64,000 nt of DNA, from positions 310,001-374,000 of the forward strand of contig NZ_JACNEP010000002.1 of NCBI RefSeq assembly GCF_014270035.1. Direction: 5' to 3'. The notes under the pieces are model-generated. The model made no database searches and was not told the DNA's origin. It saw only the letters and a program-made list of their open reading frames with translations. The DNA comes from Neptunicella marina (lineage in GTDB: Bacteria; Pseudomonadota; Gammaproteobacteria; Enterobacterales; Alteromonadaceae). Below are positions 1-9,604 of the stretch, one piece after another (within the stretch, counting starts at the first letter, position 1; each line of letters begins with the position of its first letter). A program made the position numbers and the translations under genes.

Positions 1-723
1 AATTTCAACCGCATTAGAAAAGGTTAAATCATGTTGGATAATACCGATAAACAAACCACCCACTATGTTAATCAGCATAATGAAAAGGCCAGCAACAGCG
101 TCACCTTTTACGAATTTGGATGCACCATCCATCGACCCATAAAAGTCGGCTTCAGCTGTAATTTCCTCGCGACGACGACGTGCTTCATCCTGATCGATAA
201 ACCCCGCATTTAAATCAGCGTCAATTGCCATTTGCTTACCTGGCATCGCATCCAGCGTAAAGCGTGCACTTACTTCTGAAATACGTCCTGCACCGGCAGT
301 TACCACTTTAAAGTTAATGATTAACAGGATCGCGAATACCACAATCCCCACGGCATAATTACCGCCTATAACGACCTCACCAAAAGCTTCGATTACTTTA
401 CCTGCAGCATCCCCCCCCTCATGCCCTTCAAGCAAAACAATCCGGGTAGACGCCACGTTTAACGCTAACCTCAATACTGTGGCAATTAACAAAATAAGCG
501 GGAACGCGCCAAATTCCACAGGTTTATTGGTGAACACTGACACCAGAATAACCACCAGTGACAGGGCAATATTAAAACTAAATAAAGCATCTAACAGGAA
601 GGCCGGCATAGGCAAAATAACCATGCCCATAATAGCCAGCAAGATGACAGGAGCGCCTAAGCCCGCAGTAAGTTTTTTGACTGCATTTTTATCTATGCGA
701 TTGAAATAGGCGGCTAGTTCCAT
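1..723 (-). CDS. flhA: FlhA, flagellar type III export gate protein (N-terminal part, cut by window edge)
   Basis: FlhA is the inner-membrane export gate of the flagellar type III secretion apparatus. The 241 visible residues hold several hydrophobic membrane segments and the conserved FlhA stretch around [20 protein letters not shown], followed by the charged FHIPEP-family loop ([11 protein letters not shown]). The ATG lies at 721-723; no strong ribosome-binding site is visible. The C-terminal half lies beyond position 1. A sigma-54 promoter 38 bp upstream and the separation from flhB suggest its own transcript. The identification is firm from sequence similarity to the family. Confidence 0.95.
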   Translation of the reverse strand, partial: MELAAYFNRIDKNAVKKLTAGLGAPVILLAIMGMVILPMPAFLLDALFSFNIALSLVVILVSVFTNKPVEFGAFPLILLIATVLRLALNVASTRIVLLEGHEGGDAAGKVIEAFGEVVIGGNYAVGIVVFAILLIINFKVVTAGAGRISEVSARFTLDAMPGKQMAIDADLNAGFIDQDEARRRREEITAEADFYGSMDGASKFVKGDAVAGLFIMLINIVGGLFIGIIQHDLTFSNAVEI

Positions 724-760
724 AGTAACTACAACGAAAAATTGACTATGGGGTAGCGAG

Positions 761-776
761 TGCAACAAACAGGCCA
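761..776 (-). promoter_or_regulatory. Sigma-54 promoter for flhA
   Basis: On the minus strand this reads TGGCCTGTTTGTTGCA, against the -24/-12 consensus TGGCACG-N4-TTGCA. The invariant GG and GC have the required spacing. The predicted transcript start is about 27 bp before the flhA ATG. The same 16-bp layout recurs before fliK, fliE, flrB and the first flagellin. Confidence 0.7.
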
Positions 777-901
777 GAAAACAAAATATGGTTAAGGTTT
801 AGCCAACTTATTTACGCATATTTTGCTAACTGACTATTATTAAATCAAAAATTATTTGTTCGCCATATTTGATGTTTTTTTGACGCCAAAAAAACCTTGG
901 T

Positions 902-2026
902 TTAACGGCGTAATTCTGGAGGGATAGGTAAGTTAGTTGACAGTGGTGATGGACGATGTCCTTTACCTTTTTTATATGCTTTAAGTTGATACACATATGC
1001 CAGCACTTGTGCCACCGCCATAAACAATTTGGCCGGAATTTCATGATCCACTTCGGTTGAATAGAATATCGCCCGCGCCAACATGGGTGACGCCACAAGT
1101 GGTACATCGTGTGCGGTAGCAATGGTTCGAATATGCATTGCCATTTCATCCTGACCTTTGGCCACTAAGATTGGTGCACGATCACCATTATCGTCATACT
1201 TAATCGCTACAGAATAGTGAGTCGGGTTAGTGACAACGACATCAGCAGTAGGCACCGCTTGCATCATGCGTTTGGCTGCCGCCTGGAATTGCAACCGTCG
1301 AATCCGGCTTTTAACCTCAGGATTACCTTCAGAGTTCTTACGCTCATCTTTCACTTCCTGCTTGGTCATTTTCAGTTCTTTTTCATGTTTATATTTTTGA
1401 TATGGCACATCAAACGCCGCAATTGGGATCATCGAACAACAGATAATTAAAAACGCCCACGCCAGCAAATCCAAAGCATGAGTCATGTTACGCGGATACA
1501 GCTCCAGATCGAGATGTAGCGCTTCATCTTTAAATAACTGCAAGGAAAAGTAGGTAGTAACCGCAACGACAATAAATTTGGCCAGCGCCTTTAAAAACTC
1601 AACCACTCCGTTTATGCCAAACATACGCTTTAATCCTTTAAGAGGATTAAGTTTTGACGCTTTTGGGGCAGCGGATTTCATAGTGAAGTTGTAACCACCA
1701 AGGGCAATGTTGCCGTAGAATCCCGCCGCAAACACGATCACCATATACAGCATAACAGGTGCAGTAATTTCACCAATAACACTGCCCAGAATCTGGAACA
1801 TATGATGAAAATCATAGGTTTCATCACGCGACAGGGTAAAACTACGACTCATCACGTGATACATAGCCTCAGCAATCAGTTTGCCCATTAACAATAATGC
1901 ACCGGCAGCTGACATCAGGACTAAAGTCGTCGCCAGTTCTTTGGAGCGCGCTATCTGACCTTTTTCACGTGCCTGCGACTGTCGTTTCGACGTGGGGTCT
2001 TCTGTTTTTTCGTGAGCGTCAGCCAT
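902..2026 (-). CDS. flhB: FlhB, flagellar export switch protein
   Basis: FlhB is the inner-membrane export component that switches substrate specificity from rod/hook to filament proteins. The 374-residue protein has the usual FlhB length. The N-terminus is ADAHEKTEDPTSKRQSQARE, four hydrophobic segments follow up to about residue 205, and the cytoplasmic domain carries the autocleavage motif NPTH at residues 267-270. It starts at ATG 2024-2026, 15 bp after fliR, so it is the last gene of the fliK-to-flhB run. The 178 bp between flhB and flhA hold the flhA sigma-54 promoter. Confidence 0.97.
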   Translation of the reverse strand: MADAHEKTEDPTSKRQSQAREKGQIARSKELATTLVLMSAAGALLLMGKLIAEAMYHVMSRSFTLSRDETYDFHHMFQILGSVIGEITAPVMLYMVIVFAAGFYGNIALGGYNFTMKSAAPKASKLNPLKGLKRMFGINGVVEFLKALAKFIVVAVTTYFSLQLFKDEALHLDLELYPRNMTHALDLLAWAFLIICCSMIPIAAFDVPYQKYKHEKELKMTKQEVKDERKNSEGNPEVKSRIRRLQFQAAAKRMMQAVPTADVVVTNPTHYSVAIKYDDNGDRAPILVAKGQDEMAMHIRTIATAHDVPLVASPMLARAIFYSTEVDHEIPAKLFMAVAQVLAYVYQLKAYKKGKGHRPSPLSTNLPIPPELRR

Positions 2027-2041
2027 CGCAATTCAACATAA

Positions 2042-2821
2042 TCAGGAGCAAACCATGAGCAGGTCACACATCAATTGCTGTGCGCGCTGCCATTGCTGTT
2101 CAAAGTGAAAAGTAAAGTTATCCAGCGTGATCCAGATAATGATTAGTCCCATGATTTGCGCAATGGAAAAGCCGATGGTAAACACATTTAACTGTGGTGC
2201 CGCTTTAGTCATCACGCCAAAGGCTAAATTGACAATCAGCAATGAAACAATGGGTGCCAGCGAAAGGGTTACAGCTCCAATAAACATCCAGCTCCCCCAA
2301 TGTGCGATTTTTTTATAGTTTTCAGGATCCCACCATCCTGCACCAACCGGAAAAGCGTCAAAACTCAGCACTATCATACGTATCATTGCCAGATGACCGT
2401 CTAAAGCCCAGAAAATAAGCGTAGCCAGAATCAGATAAAACTGCCCTACTGCGGGGACGTTTATGCCGTTAACCGGGTCAACAATGGATGCAAACCCCAA
2501 CCCGGTTTGCATGGCAACAATTTGTCCTGACAATACAAACGTATTCAGAACCATCATTGAAATAAATCCGATGGCAACACCAATAATCAGCTGTTGAATA
2601 ACCAGCACAAACGTCGCCACTGATAATAATTCATCAACCGGCACAGGTTTAACCATTGGCATGATCAACAAACTTAAAAACAAGGTCAGAAAGGCTTTTA
2701 CAGGGGCTGGAATGGTTTTAGCACTGAGCCCCACCATCGCCGCAAATAATCCTGAAATACGCATAAACGGCAGCAACAAATCTGCCAGGTACTGGATGAT
2801 AACGTCTCCGGCAATATGCAT
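2042..2821 (-). CDS. fliR: FliR, flagellar export apparatus protein
   Basis: FliR is a polytopic inner-membrane protein that assembles with FliP and FliQ into the core of the export gate. The 259 residues are strongly hydrophobic, with about six membrane segments, and include the family region MQTGLGFASIVDPVNG near residue 105. It lies 6 bp downstream of fliQ and 15 bp upstream of flhB, inside one operon. Length and order are typical. Confidence 0.96.
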   Translation of the reverse strand: MHIAGDVIIQYLADLLLPFMRISGLFAAMVGLSAKTIPAPVKAFLTLFLSLLIMPMVKPVPVDELLSVATFVLVIQQLIIGVAIGFISMMVLNTFVLSGQIVAMQTGLGFASIVDPVNGINVPAVGQFYLILATLIFWALDGHLAMIRMIVLSFDAFPVGAGWWDPENYKKIAHWGSWMFIGAVTLSLAPIVSLLIVNLAFGVMTKAAPQLNVFTIGFSIAQIMGLIIIWITLDNFTFHFEQQWQRAQQLMCDLLMVCS

Positions 2822-2827
2822 TTTCAG

Positions 2828-3097
2828 TTACCCAACCACCTGAGGGATCCTGTCTACCATTTCAAAGGTAAAATCCATCAACTTCTGTACCAACCAGTGC
2901 CCACCCCAGCTTAATGCCAGTAAAGTAACAATGAGTCGGGGCAGAAAGTTAATGGTCTGTTCGTTGATTGACGTCGCCGCCTGAAACACAGATACAGCCA
3001 GTCCTACAAATAAACTGGGTAATATAATTGCCGACACTAGCAGGATAACCATGGATAGTGCTTCGCGTAGCACATCAACAAAGACCTCAGGACTCAT
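2828..3097 (-). CDS. fliQ: FliQ, flagellar export apparatus protein
   Basis: This small export-gate subunit of 89 residues has two transmembrane helices (about residues 15-38 and 52-75). The family pattern SPEVFVDVLREAL at the start and QAATSINEQTINFLPR in the middle identify it. It sits between fliP (9 bp away) and fliR (6 bp away), which supports co-translation of the FliPQR complex. Confidence 0.96.
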   Translation of the reverse strand: MSPEVFVDVLREALSMVILLVSAIILPSLFVGLAVSVFQAATSINEQTINFLPRLIVTLLALSWGGHWLVQKLMDFTFEMVDRIPQVVG

Positions 3098-3106
3098 AGC
3101 TCACTC

Positions 3107-3850
3107 CTACATGCCAAAACTATTCGCTAAGGTGCCAAATACCAGATTCCAGCCATCAACCATCACAAACAACATCAGTTTAAATGGTAACGACACAATC
3201 ATTGGCGACAACATCATCATACCCATGGCCATCAGAATGGATGCGACCACTAAATCTAAAATCAGGAACGGAATAAACAACATAAACCCGATTTGAAAGG
3301 CGGTTTTCAGCTCACTGGTAACAAAGGCCGGAATCAAAATATTCATAGTAACATCAGCAGGCTCCTGGAACTGATCTTCATAACCTCCGATTTTGATGAA
3401 GGTTTCCAGATCTTTAACCCGGGTTTGAGACAACATAAATGCTTTAATCGGTTCTTTGGCAGCTTCATAAGCCTGAATAGAAGTGATTTCTTCTTTTAAA
3501 TAAGGCTGCAAGGCATTTTCGTTAATCTTGTCAAACACCGGCGCCATAATAAACAGACTTAAAAACAGGCTGACACCAATCAAAATTTGGTTTGACGGCG
3601 ATTGTTGAAGACCAATCGCCTGCCGCAAAATTGACAGTACAATAATAATGCGGGTGAAAGATGTCATCATCATGAGAAATGCTGGCAAAAGACTCAGCGC
3701 CGTCATGATCGCTACAACCTGTAACGTCATGGTGTAATCTTCACCACCGTTTGGATTTGGCGTTACGGTTACAGCAGGAATCCCCTGAGCAAAGGCTCCC
3801 CAGGGTAATAACAACAGTAAAACAGGAAGTAACATGCGCAACTTAATCAT
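3107..3850 (-). CDS. fliP: FliP, flagellar export apparatus protein
   Basis: FliP is the core pore subunit of the flagellar export gate. The 247 residues begin with a cleavable-looking signal peptide ([21 protein letters not shown]), as is usual for FliP. Four further hydrophobic segments follow. Family signatures include [20 protein letters not shown] and, near the C-terminus, [20 protein letters not shown]. Its start overlaps the fliO stop by 8 bp, which implies translational coupling. Confidence 0.97.
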   Translation of the reverse strand: MIKLRMLLPVLLLLLPWGAFAQGIPAVTVTPNPNGGEDYTMTLQVVAIMTALSLLPAFLMMMTSFTRIIIVLSILRQAIGLQQSPSNQILIGVSLFLSLFIMAPVFDKINENALQPYLKEEITSIQAYEAAKEPIKAFMLSQTRVKDLETFIKIGGYEDQFQEPADVTMNILIPAFVTSELKTAFQIGFMLFIPFLILDLVVASILMAMGMMMLSPMIVSLPFKLMLFVMVDGWNLVFGTLANSFGM

Positions 3851-4286
3851 GGTTAGCTTCCTTATTGTTTTTCATAAAGTGGCCGAGCTTTTGTTTAAAG
3901 CTTTCTGCACTTTCATCGGTGATCACTGGCGTTTCAAGTTTGCTCAGATGATTAATTTGCTGTGCAGTGACACCTAATAAGTGCTGCTCTTCCCCCACCT
4001 GGATTAACATTACCCGTTCACGGTTACCCAGCATCATAGACGAAACAATTTTCATCTGATGACTACCAGTGTGGGTGACATTAAATCGACGCATTAAATA
4101 CCCAAGCGAAAAAATAATCGCCAGAACCACAATCAGTGACAGCAAAATTGACACAAAAGAAGATGCGGTTGTCGGTGTCGCAGATTCAGCAAAAACAGCA
4201 GGACTTAACAGGAAAAGCCCGCCCGCTAAGGGGCGGAACAGAAAATTAACGGAGTTTTTTAATTCTTTCGATTTGACTAATAACAT
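3843..4286 (-). CDS. fliO: FliO, flagellar export assembly protein
   Basis: FliO is a small membrane protein that stabilises FliP during export-gate assembly. The sequence shows an N-terminal hydrophobic stretch resembling a signal peptide ([17 protein letters not shown]), a second membrane segment (about residues 45-67), and a basic cytoplasmic tail with the FliO-like pattern [22 protein letters not shown] chose ATG 4284-4286. A TTG at 4302-4304 would add six residues. Neither has a clear ribosome-binding site. Both starts lie inside the 3' end of fliN, so translation is probably coupled. Confidence 0.85.
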   Translation of the reverse strand: MLLVKSKELKNSVNFLFRPLAGGLFLLSPAVFAESATPTTASSFVSILLSLIVVLAIIFSLGYLMRRFNVTHTGSHQMKIVSSMMLGNRERVMLIQVGEEQHLLGVTAQQINHLSKLETPVITDESAESFKQKLGHFMKNNKEANHD

Positions 4287-4668
4287 CGGTGAGACGGATA
4301 CCAAACTTGTCGTTTACTACTACTACCTCACCATGAGCAATCAACGTGCCATTTATTAGAACATCGAGCGGTTCACCCGCAACTCGATCTAATTCAACCA
4401 CAGATCCTTGATTTAACTGTAATAAATTTCGGATGCTAATATGGCTGCGTCCCACTTCCATCGAAATGGTAACCGGAATATCTAAAATAGAATCAAGTTT
4501 GCGTTTTTCATCCGCCGTAATATTGGCGTCTTCCTGCAACTCATCCAGTTCAGCAACCTGAACATCGTCTCCGTCGGCACCGGCATCACCTTCGGCAGCT
4601 TCAGCTTCGGCCTGTTCTGCCATGGCTGCTGCCCAATCATCTAAACCGTCTTCATTTTCGGTGCTCAT
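4246..4668 (-). CDS. fliN: FliN, flagellar motor switch protein
   Basis: FliN is a C-ring subunit that works with FliM and FliG in rotation switching and also docks FliH during export. The 140 residues divide into an acidic, Ala-rich N-terminal half (about residues 1-50, low complexity) and a conserved SpoA/surface-presentation domain (about 60-140). That domain carries VTISMEVGRSHISIRNLLQL and the ending IERIKKLR. The overlap with fliO and the 21-bp gap from fliM fit a single operon. Confidence 0.96.
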   Translation of the reverse strand: MSTENEDGLDDWAAAMAEQAEAEAAEGDAGADGDDVQVAELDELQEDANITADEKRKLDSILDIPVTISMEVGRSHISIRNLLQLNQGSVVELDRVAGEPLDVLINGTLIAHGEVVVVNDKFGIRLTDVISQIERIKKLR

Positions 4669-4689
4669 ATGCTACCTCACTTAATATTG

Positions 4690-5748
4690 TTACAGGTCTT
4701 CTTCAAGTATTTGAAGCTCGGCGTCGCTGTCAATACGACGTCCGCCTTTGGTTAATAGTTGTAATTCAGATTTAACAGAAACAGGCCGTGGAATTTTCTC
4801 CGTAATCTTCAACGCCACGTTATCACGGGAGCGACCAATTTTACTGCGGAACGTCGGCAGACCTTCTACCTCCATAACCACATGTTCCGGCATTTCTATT
4901 GGAATAATATCGCCCGCCTGCAATTCCATCACTTCCTGCAAAGACAATTCAAATTCCAATAATTCAGCGGCCACTTCCACTTCCACGTCCATGATTTCGT
5001 CACGCAGAGCCTTACTCCAACGTAAATCAGTGTCTTCTTTATCGCTTTGTACACCCGCATCAAGCAATTCACGTATAGGCTCCAACATCGAATATGGCAA
5101 AGCAACATGGAAATCGCCTCCCCCACCATCCAGTTCGATATGGAAAGAACTGATCACTACCACTTCGGTTGGATTCACGATATTCGCCATTGCCGGGTTA
5201 ACTTCCGAGTCCAGATACTCGAAAGACACATCCATAACTGGCGACCATGCTTCCTTGTAGTCTTCAAAAACCAGCTTCAGCAGCATCTGAATGATGCGGC
5301 GTTCTGTTGGGGTAAATTCGCGTCCTTCAATTTTGGCGTGAAAACGTCCGTCCCCACCAAAGAAGTTATCAACCAGTATAAATACCAGACGGGCTTCCAT
5401 GGTAATAAGGCCAGTGCCTTTTAAAGGGCGAAAACGCACCATGTTCAAACTGGTTGGTACAAACAAGGTATGTATGTACTCACCAAATTTAATCATCTGA
5501 ATACCGTTAATTGATACCTCAGCGTTACGACGCATCATATTAAACAGGCTGACACGCATGTGTCTGGCAAAGCGCTCATTCACAATTTCGAGCGTGGGCA
5601 TGCGGCCACGCACAATCCGGTCTTGTGAAGAGAAGTCATACTCAATCGCCGATCCGTCTTCTATCGAATCGCTGATTTCTTCTTCTTCGACCTCATCAAC
5701 CCCATGGAGTAGGGCGTCAATTTCGTCTTGTGATAATAAATCGCTCAC
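4690..5748 (-). CDS. fliM: FliM, flagellar motor switch protein
   Basis: FliM is the C-ring protein that receives phosphorylated CheY. The 352-residue product starts with the conserved CheY-binding segment LLSQDEIDALLHGV. A CheC-like middle domain follows (about residues 50-230), with a C-terminal SpoA domain (about 250-330). The start is GTG 5746-5748, with an upstream AGGAAA at good spacing. The next gene upstream is fliL, 44 bp away. Confidence 0.97.
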   Translation of the reverse strand: MSDLLSQDEIDALLHGVDEVEEEEISDSIEDGSAIEYDFSSQDRIVRGRMPTLEIVNERFARHMRVSLFNMMRRNAEVSINGIQMIKFGEYIHTLFVPTSLNMVRFRPLKGTGLITMEARLVFILVDNFFGGDGRFHAKIEGREFTPTERRIIQMLLKLVFEDYKEAWSPVMDVSFEYLDSEVNPAMANIVNPTEVVVISSFHIELDGGGGDFHVALPYSMLEPIRELLDAGVQSDKEDTDLRWSKALRDEIMDVEVEVAAELLEFELSLQEVMELQAGDIIPIEMPEHVVMEVEGLPTFRSKIGRSRDNVALKITEKIPRPVSVKSELQLLTKGGRRIDSDAELQILEEDL

Positions 5749-5792
5749 ATTATTTTCCTGTTACTTCTTATAGCCAATAACACGTCGTTGAC

Positions 5793-6302
5793 TTATTGCA
5801 TAACAAAGCCGGTAAAGAGTACTTGTTCAACAACTTCTTTACCGGTAATGTTTTTCATGGTGGCTTTCACATCTCGCAAAGCTTGCTGCTTTAATGCTGC
5901 TTTACCGGCTTCAGTGACCAGGTCATCAGCATTTGAGCTACTAAACACCTTAAGCAATGCCCCTTCTACCAAGGGAATGTGCTTCTTAATTTCTTCTTCA
6001 TTTTCAAAACCACGCACCATAAGCTGTACTTTTATCTCAACCAAACGGCTGCGCGACACACCTGGGGCGTTAAAGGTAAACGGACGCGGCATTGCAATAT
6101 ATAACGCGGTACCGGTTGATGGCGGTGCAGCTTCAGCAGCAGGCTCAACCACTTCACCCAGTTCCGGTTGCTCAGGTCCTGCCATCAGGAAAAAGTATGC
6201 GCCAGCACCTCCGCCCAGTAACACTACGACCGCGATAATAATGATCAGCAGCTTTTTACTTTTTTTACCGCCTTCTTCGATTGTTAATTCTTCGTCAGCC
6301 AT
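5793..6302 (-). CDS. fliL: FliL, flagellar basal body-associated protein
   Basis: FliL is a single-pass inner-membrane protein around the stator that supports torque generation. Residues 1-17 are cytoplasmic and charged (GGKKSKK), one transmembrane helix covers about residues 18-41, and the rest is periplasmic with the FliL pattern around RLVEIKVQLMVRG. At 169 residues the length is typical. The 91 bp between it and fliK hold no promoter that I can defend. Confidence 0.95.
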   Translation of the reverse strand: MADEELTIEEGGKKSKKLLIIIIAVVVLLGGGAGAYFFLMAGPEQPELGEVVEPAAEAAPPSTGTALYIAMPRPFTFNAPGVSRSRLVEIKVQLMVRGFENEEEIKKHIPLVEGALLKVFSSSNADDLVTEAGKAALKQQALRDVKATMKNITGKEVVEQVLFTGFVMQ

Positions 6303-6393
6303 GCGTTACCTTAATTTATCAATGTATATTTTAGTGAGGTTGGCATTATCCATAACTCAAGCCAGTGTTGGCAACGTTATATCAAGCAAATAC

Positions 6394-8322
6394 CTAAACA
6401 AAATAATCAATCCCATTTACGGCCCCGTTTACCACATTAAGCGTTTGGGATACTTCAGGCTCGTCAAGGTTGTCGTTGCTGTCAAGTTCTGCAAATTGTC
6501 CGCCACCTGATGTCTGCCCACCGTCGGACTGAGCCCCTCTGCCTTGTTGATTCTCCTGACGCACATTAGATTGTCCCAGTTCAATACCGCGTTCAGATAA
6601 CATTTCTCTTAGTCTTGGCGTGCTTTGCTCTAGTGCATCTCTTGCATGCTGGTTTTGCACGACAAAACTCACGCTGGCTTGTTCATTGGCGATATGTAAA
6701 CGAATTTGCATTGTGCCCATATCTGGCGGGTCAATACGGATATCAGCGACCATATTGCGCTGATTCACCATGACCTGCACTTTATCCACCAGTTGTTTTA
6801 GCCCTTCCATTTTTTGCAGATTAGTCGCCGTTTTATCTACCTGCGACTGAGGAGAAACCAGTGTTTTATGCGCATCAGTGCTAAAACCTTCATGATGTTC
6901 ACCCGGTTTATCCATAACAACGGGTTGTACAGCACTTGAGTCCTGATTGGCTGACGTTAATTTCGCCAGCTCCATAATCTGCTTTAACCCCTGACGTGCA
7001 GGATCATTGGATACGGTTGAATCGGATTTACTTAAATCATTGACCACCTTACCTAACATAGCCTGCAAGTCGATTGCCGGTACACGCCCATTTTCCAGTT
7101 GTTTATTCATGTCATCAACTGCACTTTGCAGCGACTGAATAAAAGCTTGTTTTGTATCATCACTCGCTTGCGGCATAGTTTGCTGAGTTAATTGCGTTAA
7201 AAGCTTATTCATTTTTTCTTTGGGCATGGCCAAAAAGGCTTTCAAATCACTAGTCAACTCATGAGCATTTTGTTTTATCTGCTCTGTGATATCGCTGTTT
7301 GTATCCAGAGTCGCCAGCCATTCGAGAATAGGATTGACGCTTGCCAATAACTCATCTGTGCCCTGACTGCTTTCAGCCGTATCAGAACTATTACTTGCCT
7401 GAGTTTCAACAGGCTGCTCAGAATCGTTATTGACTGATTGTTTATATTGATTCAGCAGAGCAATTAAATCAGTTAACTGACTCCGGTTCGACTCTTCGCC
7501 CACAGGCGTGGTTTCAACTTGCGATGTATTTGTGTCAGATTGACTTTCGGCATCCAATACCTGGGTTAATTTATCCAGTAACACTTGTAAACGAGCCAAA
7601 ATATCTGGTGACACGTCAGCTTCATCCGCTTCAGGTTCTGATACCTTATTGCCATCTGAGGTATCTATATCTAATTTGTCATACAACATTTGTAAAAGAT
7701 CGGACACCTGATCCGTATCACCAGCCTCTTCAGTCTGATTGGTTTCATTTTGCGACTTATGATTCTGACTACCTGTGAGTCGTTCAAGTAATGCCATCCA
7801 GTTTTGTTTAATTTGTGCCTCAGTTAACACCAGACTATCGGACTCACTATCCCCCTCATCTTGCGTTTGTTCGTTAATAACATCCCCGACAACATCTTGT
7901 TGTTGTTTGTCATTTTTAGCGTCTTCTGTCTGCTGCTGTTTATCATTGTCTTTGTTGTTTTTAGCAGTTTCATTTATTTCGGACGGCTCGTCTTTGTTGG
8001 GCTTGTCCTGAGAGCTGGCGTCAACCTGTTCATCTTTTGCCGCTTGCTCAGCCTCGTCTGCGTCATGATTAGACGTATTTTTTATTTTATCGTCCTCACT
8101 CTGAGGCTTTGATTTTGTATCCGAATGCGCCTGGGATGATTCAACTTTACGCTCTTGTTCAGCATTGGATGAATGCGCCTTGTCGTCACGCATATTCTGC
8201 TGATGTTGTTCAAATACCGATGAGAATTGCTGCTGATTCTTCTCATTCGATGTCTGACTCGCAACAGATTTCTTAGCCGGAGCGGCAACCTCTGTTGGTA
8301 AAGCGGCAACTTGTTGCATCAT
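6394..8322 (-). CDS. fliK: FliK, hook-length control protein
   Basis: FliK is the exported molecular ruler that sets hook length and triggers FlhB switching. The 642-residue protein is long for the family. Most of the N-terminal 480 residues are low complexity, rich in Gln, Asp, Glu, Ser and Asn. The conserved Flg_hook domain lies at about residues 520-600 (DIRIDPPDMGTMQIRLHI, then QSTPRLREMLSERGIELGQS). It starts at ATG 8320-8322, or at the adjacent ATG. A sigma-54 site about 140 bp upstream should drive fliK and the genes after it. Confidence 0.92.
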   Translation of the reverse strand: MMQQVAALPTEVAAPAKKSVASQTSNEKNQQQFSSVFEQHQQNMRDDKAHSSNAEQERKVESSQAHSDTKSKPQSEDDKIKNTSNHDADEAEQAAKDEQVDASSQDKPNKDEPSEINETAKNNKDNDKQQQTEDAKNDKQQQDVVGDVINEQTQDEGDSESDSLVLTEAQIKQNWMALLERLTGSQNHKSQNETNQTEEAGDTDQVSDLLQMLYDKLDIDTSDGNKVSEPEADEADVSPDILARLQVLLDKLTQVLDAESQSDTNTSQVETTPVGEESNRSQLTDLIALLNQYKQSVNNDSEQPVETQASNSSDTAESSQGTDELLASVNPILEWLATLDTNSDITEQIKQNAHELTSDLKAFLAMPKEKMNKLLTQLTQQTMPQASDDTKQAFIQSLQSAVDDMNKQLENGRVPAIDLQAMLGKVVNDLSKSDSTVSNDPARQGLKQIMELAKLTSANQDSSAVQPVVMDKPGEHHEGFSTDAHKTLVSPQSQVDKTATNLQKMEGLKQLVDKVQVMVNQRNMVADIRIDPPDMGTMQIRLHIANEQASVSFVVQNQHARDALEQSTPRLREMLSERGIELGQSNVRQENQQGRGAQSDGGQTSGGGQFAELDSNDNLDEPEVSQTLNVVNGAVNGIDYFV

Positions 8323-8460
8323 ACTGAAGTCATCCTAATATCAAATCATAACCAATTGTTTTTTATTGTTTTTATCAACAATAATTCACTAATGACGTTT
8401 TAAATTACCGGTAAAAAGCAATCGTCAATTTAGGTAATTAGCATAAGCCAGATTGAATTT

Positions 8461-8476
8461 TGCAATTCCTATTCCA
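8461..8476 (-). promoter_or_regulatory. Sigma-54 promoter for the fliK-L-M-N-O-P-Q-R-flhB operon
   Basis: The minus strand reads TGGAATAGGAATTGCA, with correct GG-to-GC spacing and a perfect TTGCA -12 element. It lies in the 304-bp gap between fliK and the plus-strand DUF2059 gene and implies a leader of about 125 bases. No convincing sigma-70 promoter was found in that gap for either gene. Confidence 0.6.
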
Positions 8477-8626
8477 ACCTGTAAAAACATCGGATAATCA
8501 ATGATTACAATTTGTGATAGCAGCAAGTCATAACTTTATGTCATGCTTGATTGTGTATTCAGGTAGTTATCGGACTAAACAAGCACCTGAAAACAAGTAA
8601 CTTTGTATGGATAAAATTAAGGACAC

Positions 8627-9466
8627 ATGATGAAAAAGGCGTTTTCACTCAGTAACTATATGTTTGTATTGCTCTTTAGCTGCTTAAGCTCAGCTTATGC
8701 GAGCGATATGAAAGATGCGCAAGCTTATCAATTAATGGATAAATCAGGTTTAACCCGCGCGATAGAAAGTTTACCGCAACAAATGCAAGCGTTATCTCAA
8801 CAGATGGCGTTAACAGAAAAGAATGCTGGCTCTCAGCAGGCATTTAGTTCACTTCTGCAACAATCGGTTAATACCGACCAAATGTTGCAACAAATAGCAA
8901 CTTATTTAAAAAGTCAGTTAAATGCCGAAGAAACGGTAGCATTGTTAGCCTGGCTAAGCTCAGAACCAACTGCAACTGTAATTGATGCAGAGCTGCAAAG
9001 CAGCGATCCTCAGTTTCAACAAAATCTGATGCGTTATATTGCAGACTTACAATCCAATCCCCCCGCAGATGCTCGTAAACAGGCCATTATTAACTTTGTT
9101 CAATCAACACAAATGGTTGAACAAAGCGTTAAAATGATCATGTCAATTGTTGACGGTATGTTTGATGGTGTTAAAGCCACCAGAGCCAATGATCCTCAGG
9201 TAGCGGCCACACTGGACCAACAAAAAGCACAAATGGAACCTATGTTACAGGGTGCAATGCAACAACAAATGGTATTAACATCTTATTATATTTACCGTGA
9301 TATTAGCGATGAAGATCTAGCTAAGTACGCTCAGTTTTATCAGACAGACTTAGGCAAGAAATATCTGTCGATTATGTATGGTGCGATAGGTACCGCATTG
9401 GGTAACTGGGGAACCGATTTTGTTAACTTAATGGTAAAACAGGATACAGAGAAACAATCTCAATAA
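8627..9466 (+). CDS. DUF2059 family secreted protein of unknown function
   Basis: The 279-residue protein opens with a signal peptide that should be cleaved after SSAYA or YAS. It is therefore probably periplasmic or outer-membrane associated. The mature part is helical and Gln-rich. The C-terminal DUF2059 pattern YRDISDEDLAKYAQFYQTDL lies at about residues 225-245, and the function of that family is unknown. The ATG at 8627 follows AAGGAC. It is the only plus-strand gene inside the flagellar block, convergent to fliJ and divergent from fliK, with its own terminator. A role in the flagellum cannot be claimed from this position alone. Confidence 0.8.
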   Translation: MMKKAFSLSNYMFVLLFSCLSSAYASDMKDAQAYQLMDKSGLTRAIESLPQQMQALSQQMALTEKNAGSQQAFSSLLQQSVNTDQMLQQIATYLKSQLNAEETVALLAWLSSEPTATVIDAELQSSDPQFQQNLMRYIADLQSNPPADARKQAIINFVQSTQMVEQSVKMIMSIVDGMFDGVKATRANDPQVAATLDQQKAQMEPMLQGAMQQQMVLTSYYIYRDISDEDLAKYAQFYQTDLGKKYLSIMYGAIGTALGNWGTDFVNLMVKQDTEKQSQ

Positions 9467-9492
9467 ACTGAATCCATAAATCTTAAGTACTT

Positions 9493-9516
9493 AAAGGGCC
9501 CTTTCCGGGCCTTTTT
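9493..9516 (+). terminator. Rho-independent terminator after the DUF2059 gene
   Basis: A 9-bp stem (AAAGGGCCC with GGGCCTTT, one G-U pair) with a TTTCC loop runs into a T-stretch, 27 bp after the stop codon. It also lies downstream of fliJ on the opposite strand and could act weakly there. Confidence 0.8.
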
Positions 9517-9604
9517 AGTGATTAATCAATTCACATTTGTTATACCACGAATAGTGGCTTTTGTCACATGCAGGCCGGTGTGGGCTAGTACATATTATTA
9601 ACGT

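Noticed and set aside
4748-5260. 170-residue open frame antisense to fliM, and a similar long frame antisense to fliL (5788-6510)
   Set aside because: They are low-complexity Ser/Thr-rich shadows of strongly conserved genes with no start signals.
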